Positions 1 through 4,852 of a stretch of DNA of 6,298 bases are shown piece by piece; the first letter of the stretch is position 1; each line of letters begins with the position of its first letter. The notes beneath the pieces were generated by a model that was not told the DNA's origin, searched no databases, and worked only from the letters and a program-made list of their open reading frames with translations. This DNA is from Limnochordia bacterium. GTDB taxonomy: Bacteria > Bacillota > Limnochordia > Darwinibacteriales > SLO01. The stretch spans positions 1-6,298 of the forward strand of contig SLOG01000124.1 in assembly GCA_007132635.1 (NCBI GenBank), written 5' to 3'. A program made the translations under genes and the position numbers.

Positions 1-83
1 CCCTTGCCGTTCGGCTAATGCTTCCTCCTGTCAGGCGCATAGGAGACTTTCACTCCCAAGCAGATGCGCCCTGCCGGGCGCAC
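1..83 (-). mobile_element. Group II intron, 5' end of ribozyme domain I (partial)
   Basis: Read on the minus strand from 83 to 1, the sequence begins GTGCG, the conserved first nucleotides of group II introns. Next comes a short hairpin GCGCCC/GGGCGC (66-71 with 76-81), placed like the hairpin at the start of the known Ll.LtrB intron. It continues with GGGAGTGAAAGTCTCC and AGGAGGAAGC, then GCCG-AA-CGGC (6-15), which read like domain I helices of bacterial group II introns. No maturase is visible because the window ends. The intron would begin a few bases past the T-run of the tRNA terminator, so it is inserted just downstream of a terminator, a habit known for some bacterial group II introns. 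The call rests on remembered consensus, not on a folded model; another structured RNA is possible. Confidence 0.6.
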
Positions 84-87
84 CCAT

Positions 88-119
88 AAAAAAACCCTGC
101 AAATCAATGACTTGCAGGG
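88..119 (-). terminator. Intrinsic terminator of the tRNA
   Basis: An 8-bp perfect stem CCCTGCAA/TTGCAGGG (95-102 with 112-119) encloses a 9-nt loop. On the minus strand it is followed by seven Ts (the A-run 88-94), a classical Rho-independent terminator. It lies five bases past the CCA end of the tRNA fragment in the same direction. It therefore belongs to the chromosome and once ended the tRNA transcript. Confidence 0.85.
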
Positions 120-123
120 CTTT

Positions 124-145
124 TGGTACCAGAGGTGGGACTCGA
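124..145 (-). other. tRNA 3'-end fragment, element attachment site (att core)
   Basis: On the minus strand this reads TCGAGTCCCACCTCTGGTACCA: T-loop, T-stem 3' strand CCCAC, acceptor 3' strand CTCTGGT, discriminator A and encoded CCA. The rest of a tRNA should begin with GTGGGT just before it. Instead the sequence diverges past about position 145, and no tRNA body follows. A tRNA 3' end cut in the T loop, next to a tyrosine integrase gene, is the usual product of site-specific integration into a tRNA gene. The element is then everything to the right, and the reconstituted full tRNA should sit at its other end. A U at the end of the acceptor strand would pair as G-U with a tRNA beginning GCCAGAG, which would suit a leucine tRNA, but the isotype cannot be fixed from this piece. 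Confidence 0.8.
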
Positions 146-173
146 GAGACCATATCACCACCAGCTAAAACCC

Positions 174-190
174 ATCAAAACGTATCAAAA
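174..190 (+). repeat. Two ATCAAAA repeats spaced one helical turn apart
   Basis: ATCAAAA occurs at 174-180 and 184-190, exactly 10 bp apart, between the attachment core and the integrase gene. Repeats in this position and phase are what arm-type integrase or excisionase binding sites look like, but seven A-rich bases could recur by chance. No gene lies in 146-314. Confidence 0.35.
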
Positions 191-243
191 ACACTGTTTA
201 TGTAATATAGCGCACTGTTGAGATATTAACAAATTACAGACTT

Positions 244-265
244 TGTGCCACCAGTGTGCCACCAG
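244..265 (+). repeat. Perfect tandem 11-bp repeat, candidate integrase arm sites
   Basis: TGTGCCACCAG occurs twice back to back (244-254 and 255-265) with no mismatch and no spacer. It lies about 100 bp inside the attachment core and 50 bp before the integrase start. Tyrosine integrases with an N-terminal arm-binding domain use short direct repeats in this place, so arm-type sites are the favoured reading. The head-to-tail period of 11 bp puts both copies on one face of the helix. Direct evidence of binding is lacking. Confidence 0.5.
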
Positions 266-275
266 AATAAAAAAA

Positions 276-316
276 GTTGTATATTGAATACAACCCACAA
301 CCAATGTATTCAATAT
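276..316 (+). promoter_or_regulatory. Overlapping inverted repeats covering the integrase start codon
   Basis: Two inverted repeats share the same bases. The first is GTTGTAT/ATACAAC (276-282 with 288-294, loop 5 nt). The second is a perfect 12-bp pair ATATTGAATACA/TGTATTCAATAT (281-292 with 305-316, loop 12 nt), whose right arm includes the A and T of the ATG at 315. As DNA this could be an operator with repeated half-sites. As RNA the two hairpins exclude each other, and only the second hides the start codon. Either way it is well placed to limit integrase expression. No TAnnTTTG box is clear nearby. Confidence 0.6.
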
Positions 317-1523
317 GCCAGCAACATACATTTTCTTTTTAAGAGAGGAGAGGCCGGACCGCAGAGGGCAGTGCCCGGTGATCCTCAAGATCACACACAA
401 CCGCAAAAGAAAGTACGTATCCACCGGCATCCGGATCGATCCAAAGCACTGGAACGCTGACCGGCAGGAGGTGCGGAGAGGCAACAGCACACACAATAAG
501 CTGAATCATGAGCTGGAGCGGATCCGGGAGGATGCAATGGCAGCATACCGGGAGCTGAACCGCAACCGGCAGGCCAGTGCCGATGCCATAAAAAAGCGGA
601 TAGAATACTCATCAAAGGATAATTTTTTCACCCTGGCAAAGGAGTATCTGGATGCACTGAAACCGGAGAGTTTCTACTCCTGGAAGCAGGCAAAGGTGGC
701 GGTGGAAAAGGTCAAGCAATTTCACGGATCTGATCAGCTACCGGTGAACCTGATCGACCCTGATTTTATGACCCGGCTGCAGGCCCATCTCAAAAAGGGC
801 CGGAAGAACTCCACAGTGCTCAAAAACCTGGCTGCCATAAAAAACATCCTGAACCTGGCAGTGCAGAGGCATCTGCTGCCGATGAACCCGATGAACTCCG
901 AGAATTTCCGGATGGTCAAGAATGAGCAGCACGGATCAAAGACCAAGCTCTCTCTGGAGGAGATGCACACCATAGAAAAGTTGGATCTGCCGGAGGGGAG
1001 CAATATCTGGCACTCCAGAAACGCATTCATCCTCTCTTTTTATTTCTGTGGCATGAGGTTCGGTGACGTTGCACAGCTCAGGTGGAGCAACATCAAGAAT
1101 GGCCGGCTATCCTATGACATGGCCAAGACCGGAAACCACATCAGCATTCCCATCAAGGATGGTGCACGTGCCATACTGGACCGCTACCAGCAGGCCGATA
1201 ATAATGGATATGTTTTCCCATTCCTTGCCAGCATTCCGGAGGATGAGCAGGGCAACCATCAGAGGGTGAGGGAGGGCATCGGCAGCTGGAATGCCCTGGT
1301 GAATGGCCAGCTCAAGGATATTGCAAGGGCGGCCGGTATCGATGAGGAGATATCCATGCACGTGGCCAGGCACTCCTTTGCACAGTATGGCGTGAATGAT
1401 CGCAACATACCACCCTATAAGATGATGATGCTCCTGGGCCACAAAAGCATCAAGACCACCATGCAATACCTCAAATCACTGGACCTCAAAACGGTGGATA
1501 GTGTGATGGATGAAATATTTTAA
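315..1523 (+). CDS. int: Tyrosine recombinase / phage integrase
   Basis: This 402-residue site-specific recombinase would integrate and excise the element at the tRNA 3' end to its left. Residues 1-50 form the N-terminal arm-binding domain common in Bacteroidetes integrases (FFLREE near 7-12, then a basic strand and GIRIDPKHWN at 38-47). Residues about 103-190 are the helical core-binding (SAM-like) domain, and about 211-400 the catalytic domain. The full catalytic set is visible: R248 (GMRFGD), K271, H349 and R352 (HVARH), H376 (LLGHKS) and the nucleophile Y385 (MQYLK). ATG315 is the first ATG after an in-frame stop at 285-287, and it keeps the arm-binding domain whole. There is no SD sequence. 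The length is normal for the family and nothing is broken, so the enzyme should be active. Family assignment is firm; the use of this particular tRNA is inferred from position. Confidence 0.95.
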   Translation: MPATYIFFLREERPDRRGQCPVILKITHNRKRKYVSTGIRIDPKHWNADRQEVRRGNSTHNKLNHELERIREDAMAAYRELNRNRQASADAIKKRIEYSSKDNFFTLAKEYLDALKPESFYSWKQAKVAVEKVKQFHGSDQLPVNLIDPDFMTRLQAHLKKGRKNSTVLKNLAAIKNILNLAVQRHLLPMNPMNSENFRMVKNEQHGSKTKLSLEEMHTIEKLDLPEGSNIWHSRNAFILSFYFCGMRFGDVAQLRWSNIKNGRLSYDMAKTGNHISIPIKDGARAILDRYQQADNNGYVFPFLASIPEDEQGNHQRVREGIGSWNALVNGQLKDIARAAGIDEEISMHVARHSFAQYGVNDRNIPPYKMMMLLGHKSIKTTMQYLKSLDLKTVDSVMDEIF

Positions 1524-1525
1524 AT

Positions 1526-1564
1526 AAAAAGAGCCTCGGCAGCCAGCAACGATCACCGAGGCTC
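1526..1564 (-). terminator. Hairpin after the integrase gene, terminator facing left
   Basis: A perfect 9-bp stem GAGCCTCGG/CCGAGGCTC (1531-1539 with 1556-1564) encloses a 16-nt loop. A run of five As (1526-1530) lies on its left, so the hairpin plus T-run geometry is correct only for transcription on the minus strand. On the plus strand the stem ends in ATCAACC without Ts, so it would be a weak intrinsic terminator for the integrase mRNA. It may still protect that mRNA 3' end or separate it from the next gene, 22 nt further on. Confidence 0.6.
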
Positions 1565-1586
1565 ATCAACCTACAATATCAGAAAT

Positions 1587-2321
1587 ATGAGCACAAGAGC
1601 CCAAGAAAGCAAATTTGAAGATTGGCTGGAAACCGATGAGCCGGGCAGGGTGGCCCTGCACACAGTAAACCCGGAAAAGGTAAGCCTGGAGGATGTTTAC
1701 CATATTGGCGGTGCAGCCTATCCAGCCAGTGAATATCAGAAGATCCTCGACCGGCAGCGCAAGGCATACGATCATTTGATATCTGAGGTGGCAGCCGCAG
1801 AGATTGGTTTTTTTAAGCATGAACTCGATGGTGCAGAGCAGCCGGATAAACTGCTGCAGTATAGAATAGAGAGGCTGGGCGACCGGATCCGGCCACACCA
1901 GGAGCAGCTCGCAAAAGGATACAAAGATCCATCTGTAATCTCTGGCAGGCTCTCCGAGGTTATCCTGGAGGGTGAATGGGCATCAAGAGATGATATCCTG
2001 CAGTGGGATTATCATGGTGCAATGCCGGAGGGCTCGCTGATCTGGGCATGGTGTGATTATCTGCAGCTCCAGCATCTTGAGAGAATGGCAGCAAATCCAC
2101 CAGTGGACACTGAAAAACTCGATGCTATAGCAAAAAGAGCAAACCAGTTACTCTCCCAAGATTTTGACACCTATGGGCCATATCGAGGTGATCCACTATT
2201 GTCAAACAATCTGAAAAACCAACTCGCAGATGAATTTCAAATGGGAGAGAGCACGGTGCATGATTATTTCAACAAGCATCTTGAGAAAATTGACAAAACA
2301 ACCTACCGGATAAAATATTGA
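1587..2321 (+). CDS. Hypothetical protein with C-terminal HTH-like segment
   Basis: I do not recognise this 244-residue soluble protein. There is no signal peptide or membrane segment. The N-terminal half is charged and mostly helical (DRQRKAYDHLISEVAAAE at 55-72 suggests a coiled or helical bundle). The middle holds a tryptophan-rich stretch (EWASRDDILQWDYHGAMPEG at 130-149, then LIWAWCDYLQ). Residues about 207-235 (LADEFQMGESTVHDYFNKHL) have the spacing of a helix-turn-helix recognition unit, followed by a basic end. The position directly after the integrase and before the excisionase-like gene suits an accessory or regulatory protein of the element, in the way that RteC-like proteins sit on Bacteroidetes elements, but no family claim is made. 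The start at ATG1587 follows an A-rich leader without SD. It is probably transcribed on its own, or with the integrase if the preceding hairpin is read through. Confidence 0.8.
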   Translation: MSTRAQESKFEDWLETDEPGRVALHTVNPEKVSLEDVYHIGGAAYPASEYQKILDRQRKAYDHLISEVAAAEIGFFKHELDGAEQPDKLLQYRIERLGDRIRPHQEQLAKGYKDPSVISGRLSEVILEGEWASRDDILQWDYHGAMPEGSLIWAWCDYLQLQHLERMAANPPVDTEKLDAIAKRANQLLSQDFDTYGPYRGDPLLSNNLKNQLADEFQMGESTVHDYFNKHLEKIDKTTYRIKY

Positions 2322-2335
2322 TTTACTGGAATTGT

Positions 2336-2358
2336 TAAATCGGAGGACGGCCGATTTA
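2336..2358 (+). promoter_or_regulatory. 8-bp inverted repeat in the intergenic region
   Basis: TAAATCGG/CCGATTTA (2336-2343 with 2351-2358) is a perfect inverted repeat with a 7-nt loop, 14 bp past the stop of the 244-residue gene. A further CCGATT copy follows at 2360-2365, then a T-rich stretch TTCTATATTTCTTT. It could be a weak terminator for the upstream gene or an operator for the downstream one. The sequence does not decide between them. Confidence 0.5.
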
Positions 2359-2398
2359 GCCGATTCTATATTTCTTTACTTGTTGAGCCGCAACGCTA

Positions 2399-2436
2399 TA
2401 CATTTGATTACAACGTAACCATTAAACGTAATCAAA
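2399..2436 (+). promoter_or_regulatory. Promoter box TACATTTG overlapped by a 9-bp inverted repeat
   Basis: TACATTTG (2399-2406) matches the Bacteroidetes -7 consensus TAnnTTTG exactly. TTG at 2380-2382 may be the -33 element, although the 16-bp spacing is a little short. A perfect inverted repeat TTTGATTAC/GTAATCAAA (2403-2411 with 2428-2436, spacer 16 nt) overlaps the last bases of the box and ends six bases before the ATG at 2443. A direct repeat AACGTAA (2412-2418 and 2425-2431) lies inside it. A protein bound here would block the promoter; self-repression by the HTH protein encoded just downstream is the simplest idea. Confidence 0.55.
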
Positions 2437-2442
2437 GATAGC

Positions 2443-2733
2443 ATGGAAAACCGAGTATTCATCCCGACAGAGCAGCAGTTTCGAGAGATCATATCCGAGA
2501 CAGTTGACAAGATCCTGGCCAAGAGGATCCCATTCATCATCCGGCAGGCAAACGCAAAACCCTACCTCACCACCGGTGATGTTCAAGACCTGACCGGCCT
2601 CTCCAGCCGGATGCAAAAATATCATAGAGAGACAGGCAGCCTCCCATTCTCCCAGGAGGGCCGAAAGATCATATACCGCACAGAGGATGTCGAGCGGTTT
2701 CTGGATGACAGGCGCATCGAGGCAATCAAATAG
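2443..2733 (+). CDS. Excisionase-like helix-turn-helix protein
   Basis: This 96-residue DNA-binding protein has a HTH_17/MerR-like fold of the AlpA and excisionase type. Residues 1-35 are an amphipathic N-terminal helix (QQFREIISETVDKIL). Residues 41-87 are the DNA-binding unit: YLTTGDVQDLTGLSS (helix-turn-helix), a turn with GSLPF at 65-69, the wing QEGRKIIYRTEDVE, and FLDDRR. Proteins of this kind on Bacteroidetes mobile elements act as excisionases or as regulators of excision and replication. It starts at ATG2443 without SD, six bases after an inverted repeat it may bind, and heads a group of three closely spaced genes. Whether it bends DNA at the attachment site or only regulates transcription cannot be read from the sequence. 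Confidence 0.85.
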   Translation: MENRVFIPTEQQFREIISETVDKILAKRIPFIIRQANAKPYLTTGDVQDLTGLSSRMQKYHRETGSLPFSQEGRKIIYRTEDVERFLDDRRIEAIK

Positions 2734-2742
2734 GAGGGCCAG

Positions 2743-2994
2743 ATGGTGTATCAAGTCCGTGACATACGAGGCCGGAAATTGTATGAGCGAGAGAACCCCG
2801 AGGAGGTCATCCAGTGGATGCGCACCAGGGCGGTGGGATTCGTGGAGGTCTGGACCCTGGAGGATGCACCAGGAGCCCTGATCCGGATCGAGAGCATCCG
2901 GGATTTTCAGAAACGACACGGGCGACCGGTCACCCAAAAAAAAGCCCCGAGAGAGAGGCACTCACCCGGGGCACAAAAAGAATTCAAGATGTAG
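2743..2994 (+). CDS. Small hypothetical protein, possible frameshift donor
   Basis: This 83-residue protein is not recognised. Residues 1-53 look like a small alpha/beta fold (YQVRDIRGRKLYE, a helix EEVIQWMRTR, then strands VGFVEVWTLED and ALIRIESI). The rest is a basic tail ending GAQKEFKM. It starts nine bases after the previous stop with a good SD (GGAGGG at 2733-2738, five bases before ATG2743), so it is a real cistron of the same mRNA. Near its end, codons CAA AAA AAA are followed at once by a GC hairpin, and the -1 frame is open through the whole replication gene downstream. A slip there would replace residues 68-83 with the replication protein, giving 329 residues. Normal termination at 2992-2994 is the default product. 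Confidence 0.75.
   Translation: MVYQVRDIRGRKLYERENPEEVIQWMRTRAVGFVEVWTLEDAPGALIRIESIRDFQKRHGRPVTQKKAPRERHSPGAQKEFKM
2936..2972 (+). other. Candidate -1 frameshift site: A8 run plus GC hairpin
   Basis: Eight As (2936-2943) contain the in-frame slippery heptamer A_AAA_AAA (2937-2943) within the 83-residue gene. A stem GCCCCG/CGGGGC (2944-2949 with 2967-2972, loop 17 nt) begins immediately after it. After a -1 slip the next codon is AGC (2943-2945), which joins the open frame of the replication gene. The hairpin is closer to the slip site than in studied cases such as dnaX, which usually have a short spacer. The same bases read on the minus strand form a stem followed by eight Ts, that is, a leftward intrinsic terminator, so the structure may serve that purpose instead. 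Confidence 0.4.
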
Positions 2995-3005
2995 GAATAT
3001 ACGCA

Positions 3006-3731
3006 ATGCGGAACGGAAAAGCCAGTCATGCAGAGAATTTTAGCGCAAAATTACGGCCGCAGCACGTGCAAAAAGTGCTGGATGCCCTGGGCATTGCCTG
3101 GAGGGATCATGAGCCCACAGAGGCTGGCTGGATCGCAGTGGAGGGGATGCCTGGATCGGAGAGCACCCTGGGCGTGAACATAAAACATGGCGGTTATTGT
3201 GACCACTACATGCACGGCACCACAAAAGGGAAGAGCTACCGGGATGAGCTGAGTTTTCACGGTGACATCGTGGAGCTGGTGCGGCTGGTGAAATTCGAGT
3301 CATTGCTGCCGGAGGACACCTCAAGGGCGATTGACTACATCAAGGAGGTGCTCGGCTGGACCGCTCCGGAACTGGAGGCGGGCGACCGGTTCCTGAATGA
3401 TGGCCTCCAGGACTCACAATACACAAGGGTGCCGGTGACGGTCTGGCAGTCGGATCTGTCAGCATCGGCTAAGGTGGCATGGACGGCCCTGGCCCATCGA
3501 TGCGGACCTGATCGGAATTATACCTGGATCGGTTTTGATGGCCTGGCCCGGGATACCTCCACAAGCCGGAGCACGGCCATCCGTGCCATACAAGAACTGC
3601 GGGCGACCGGCTGGCTGGCTGAGGTCGGCATGGGAGGCAACCGGGCACCTCGTAGGTATCCACTTATAAAAAAGGAGGCAGGAAAAGAAAACAAGGAGAA
3701 CAAAAAAAGCCAATTAAGGGTATCAGATTGA
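3006..3731 (+). CDS. Putative replication protein: degenerate CHC2-like region plus HTH_36 winged helix
   Basis: This 241-residue protein is a probable replication initiator. Residues about 41-118 follow the pattern of the CHC2 zinc-binding domain of DnaG-type primases: GWIAVEGMPG, LGVNIKHGGYCDHYMHG (55-71), then GDIVELVRLV (86-95), and a helix DTSRAIDYIKEVLGW (104-118). However, the zinc ligands are nearly gone (only C65 is present in this region), so any domain is non-metal or structural. Residues about 147-220 are a HTH_36-type winged helix: LSASAKVAWTALA, WIGFDGLARDTSTSRSTAIR, then ELRATGWL. The tail (222-235) is lysine-rich. ATG3006 lies 11 bases after the previous stop; an in-frame ATG at 2814 is available but would add 64 residues of Gly/Pro/Arg-rich shadow sequence. 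The stop codon falls in the first of three tandem repeats, as in iteron systems where the initiator gene adjoins its own origin. A transcription regulator is the alternative. Confidence 0.75.
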   Translation: MRNGKASHAENFSAKLRPQHVQKVLDALGIAWRDHEPTEAGWIAVEGMPGSESTLGVNIKHGGYCDHYMHGTTKGKSYRDELSFHGDIVELVRLVKFESLLPEDTSRAIDYIKEVLGWTAPELEAGDRFLNDGLQDSQYTRVPVTVWQSDLSASAKVAWTALAHRCGPDRNYTWIGFDGLARDTSTSRSTAIRAIQELRATGWLAEVGMGGNRAPRRYPLIKKEAGKENKENKKSQLRVSD

Positions 3732-3780
3732 CACCCTGAGGGTATCAGATTGACACCCTGAGGGTATCAGATTGACACCC
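3718..3780 (+). repeat. Three 22-bp tandem repeats, candidate iterons
   Basis: GGGTATCAGATTGACACCC occurs at 3718-3736, 3740-3758 and 3762-3780, with TGA between copies, giving an exact 22-bp period with no mismatch. Each unit is an imperfect palindrome: GGGTATCA and TGACACCC are complementary except for one A/C pair, around GAT. The first copy contains the stop codon of the replication gene (3729-3731). A 22-bp period is two helical turns, so bound proteins would line up on one face. This is the usual look of iterons that bind the adjacent replication initiator. Confidence 0.8.
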
Positions 3781-3926
3781 GATATATAACCACTCTTAAA
3801 ACCAAGATCTAAAACCACAATAAGCTATAGGTGAGCAGCCGCTCACCGCCTCCCCAATTGCTTTTTAAAACCCGCCTTTAGTGTGAGCTGAGGCGAGGCA
3901 CAAACCACCACCAACCAGCAAATAAT
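3781..3926 (+). other. Candidate replication origin: A/T-rich tract and hairpins
   Basis: Right after the repeats comes an A/T-rich stretch (3781-3829, starting GATATATAACC) that could be an unwinding element. Next is a compact hairpin GGTGAGC/GCTCACC (3830-3836 with 3841-3847, loop AGCC). A CTTTTT run (3861-3866) lies about 14 bases beyond it, so a poor rightward terminator is also possible. A weaker stem CGCCT/AGGCG (3873-3877 with 3891-3895) follows, and GTGAGC recurs at 3883-3888. The stretch then runs as an A/C-rich leader into ATG3927. No protein gene is visible. The origin role is inferred from the repeats and the replication gene beside it. Confidence 0.5.
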
Positions 3927-4127
3927 ATGAGCAACGACCACCTCCGGCATCTGATCTCTCAAATGCCTCAAACATTCACCCGGCAAAAATTGTTTACCAC
4001 CCTGGTCTGGCACGGCCACCACTACGGCCTCGCAGACAAGATCCTGCAATTTGGAGTAGCTGCCGGGCTCCTGGAACGCCTCGGCCGAGGCCAGTATCGG
4101 AAAGTACAGGAGGCTGATCATGAATGA
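3927..4127 (+). CDS. Small winged-helix-like protein
   Basis: This 66-residue protein has the layout of a minimal winged helix. Residues 16-27 form a first helix (TFTRQKLFTTLV), 34-48 a second and third (GLADKILQFGVAAGL), and the wing is LLERLGRGQYRKV (48-60). Such domains bind DNA, but no known regulator family is recognised. It is the first of five genes that overlap end to end; its ATG follows an A-rich leader without SD. Its last eight bases overlap the next gene, and it carries that gene's AGGAGG ribosome site. It may control this small operon or the genes to the right. Confidence 0.7.
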   Translation: MSNDHLRHLISQMPQTFTRQKLFTTLVWHGHHYGLADKILQFGVAAGLLERLGRGQYRKVQEADHE

Positions 4128-4452
4128 ACTCCAGCCCATCGGATACGACAAAAAACTCCCAGACCATATGCACGAGCCTATCCATGAGATACCGGTGGAG
4201 CCACCCTGGGAGGCCAGTGAGAAGCAATGCCGGTGGTGGTATATCCTTGCCCAGATGCTGCTCGATGCCGGGCGGCTGACCGAGGCCAATATCCTGTACC
4301 TCCGGGCACTCATCGAGCTGATCGATGGCCTGCCAGGGGATCCGGACACCCACCAGGCCAGCCGATACCTCCGATTGTCAGCCTCGCTATGTTACGAGCT
4401 GGGCCTGGACCAGCAGGATATTCAGGACGCGGGCGTGCCGATTTGGTTTTGA
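4120..4452 (+). CDS. Hypothetical protein, helical, function unknown
   Basis: This 110-residue protein is not recognised. Residues 1-34 are proline-rich and likely extended (HMHEPIHEIPVEPPWEAS). Residues 35-70 are two helices in a TPR-like pattern (WWYILAQMLLDAGRLTEANI, then LYLRALIELIDGL), and 78-100 a further helix pair. No catalytic motif is visible. A helical repeat of this kind would suit a protein-protein contact role. The start is well supported: AGGAGG (4108-4113) lies six bases upstream inside the previous gene, which it overlaps by eight bases. Its stop overlaps the next start in TGATG, so the two should be translated together. Confidence 0.7.
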   Translation: MNELQPIGYDKKLPDHMHEPIHEIPVEPPWEASEKQCRWWYILAQMLLDAGRLTEANILYLRALIELIDGLPGDPDTHQASRYLRLSASLCYELGLDQQDIQDAGVPIWF

Positions 4453-4760
4453 TGATGGAATCCTATCAAGTCACCGAACTGATGAGGCGGCATGATCAGC
4501 TCACGGATGAGTTGATCCGTGCCCTCCAGACAAAGCACACGGCCATACTTGCGTATCTGGCTATGAACCTGGTGGATATGAGCCCTGCTGAGGTCAAGAT
4601 TTGCGTGGCCATGTTCCTCGAGGGCCGAGCGGATCTGCAGCCAAAAGAGCTGGCAGCCGTGACCGGCCTGCATGAAAACACCATCCGGGCGAACACCTAC
4701 CGGCCGCACGTTCTGGCCGTCAAGGAGTTAATTATTCAACATAAATACAAAAAACCATGA
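4452..4760 (+). CDS. Helix-turn-helix protein
   Basis: This 102-residue protein has a long N-terminal helical part (residues 5-42, LTDELIRALQTKHTAILAYL) and a C-terminal HTH. Residues 44-60 (MSPAEVKICVAMFLEGR) and 62-84 (LQPKELAAVTGLHENTIRAN) match the spacing of LuxR or sigma-region-4-like helix-turn-helix units, followed by a basic end. It may be a regulator of the structural genes or a DNA-recognition factor. A specific family is not recognised. The frame is open back to an ATG at 4227, but that extension lies over the previous gene and is Pro/Arg-rich. The start at 4452 (or 4455) in TGATG gives a tight coupled junction and is preferred. Its stop overlaps the next ATG by four bases. Confidence 0.7.
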   Translation: MMESYQVTELMRRHDQLTDELIRALQTKHTAILAYLAMNLVDMSPAEVKICVAMFLEGRADLQPKELAAVTGLHENTIRANTYRPHVLAVKELIIQHKYKKP

Positions 4761-4852
4761 AAAAACACACAGTTAAAGAGCTTTTAGTGGATTTATACGG
4801 CACTGTGGTGTTCCTTTTATCGTTGCTGCTGCTCTGTCAAGTGGAGCGGTGA
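4757..4852 (+). CDS. Tiny single-pass membrane protein (31 aa)
   Basis: This is a short open frame: MKKHTVKELL, then VDLYGTVVFLLSLLLLCQV, then ER. Residues about 10-28 form one hydrophobic membrane helix, with lysines and a histidine before it, suggesting the N terminus stays in the cytoplasm. The start overlaps the previous stop as ATGA, and an A-rich run (AAATACAAAAAACC) precedes it. The junction geometry on both sides argues that it is translated. A role as a holin-like, exclusion or small regulatory membrane peptide is possible, but the sequence gives no way to choose. Confidence 0.6.
   Translation: MKKHTVKELLVDLYGTVVFLLSLLLLCQVER

Noticed and set aside
124..200. Complete tRNA gene at the left end
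   Set aside because: Only the T-loop to CCA part is present; the stem partner and anticodon region do not follow past 145.
379..395. GTGATC/GATCAC inverted repeat inside the integrase gene
   Set aside because: It is only six bases per arm within well-conserved coding sequence of the arm-binding domain; likely codon-driven.
2422..2961. Long minus-strand open frame (179 codons)
   Set aside because: It runs antisense to two well-supported plus-strand genes and their control region, has no recognisable domain and no start signal. It is a shadow of the codon pattern opposite.
2814..3005. Longer N terminus for the replication protein from ATG2814
   Set aside because: The extra 64 residues are Gly/Pro/Arg-rich shadow sequence of the 83-residue gene, and no ribosome site precedes that ATG. 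ATG3006 is favoured; only the end of this stretch could be translated by frameshift.
3668..3674. In-frame A_AAA_AAG heptamer near the end of the replication gene
   Set aside because: It is a canonical slippery sequence, but there is no clear hairpin behind it. A -1 slip only changes the last residues (stop at 3737-3739), so chance in a lysine-rich tail is the simpler explanation.
3718..3780. Short CRISPR array
   Set aside because: The repeats are directly adjacent with no variable spacers and overlap a stop codon; they fit iterons.
3843..4349. Minus-strand open frame of 168 codons across the origin and small-gene region
   Set aside because: It opposes the overlapping gene ladder, whose junctions and ribosome sites are convincing. 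The translated protein is low in plausible structure.
4227..4451. Longer N terminus for the 102-residue HTH protein
   Set aside because: The extension lies fully over the 110-residue gene, is rich in Pro/Arg/Gly, and would lose the neat TGATG junction.
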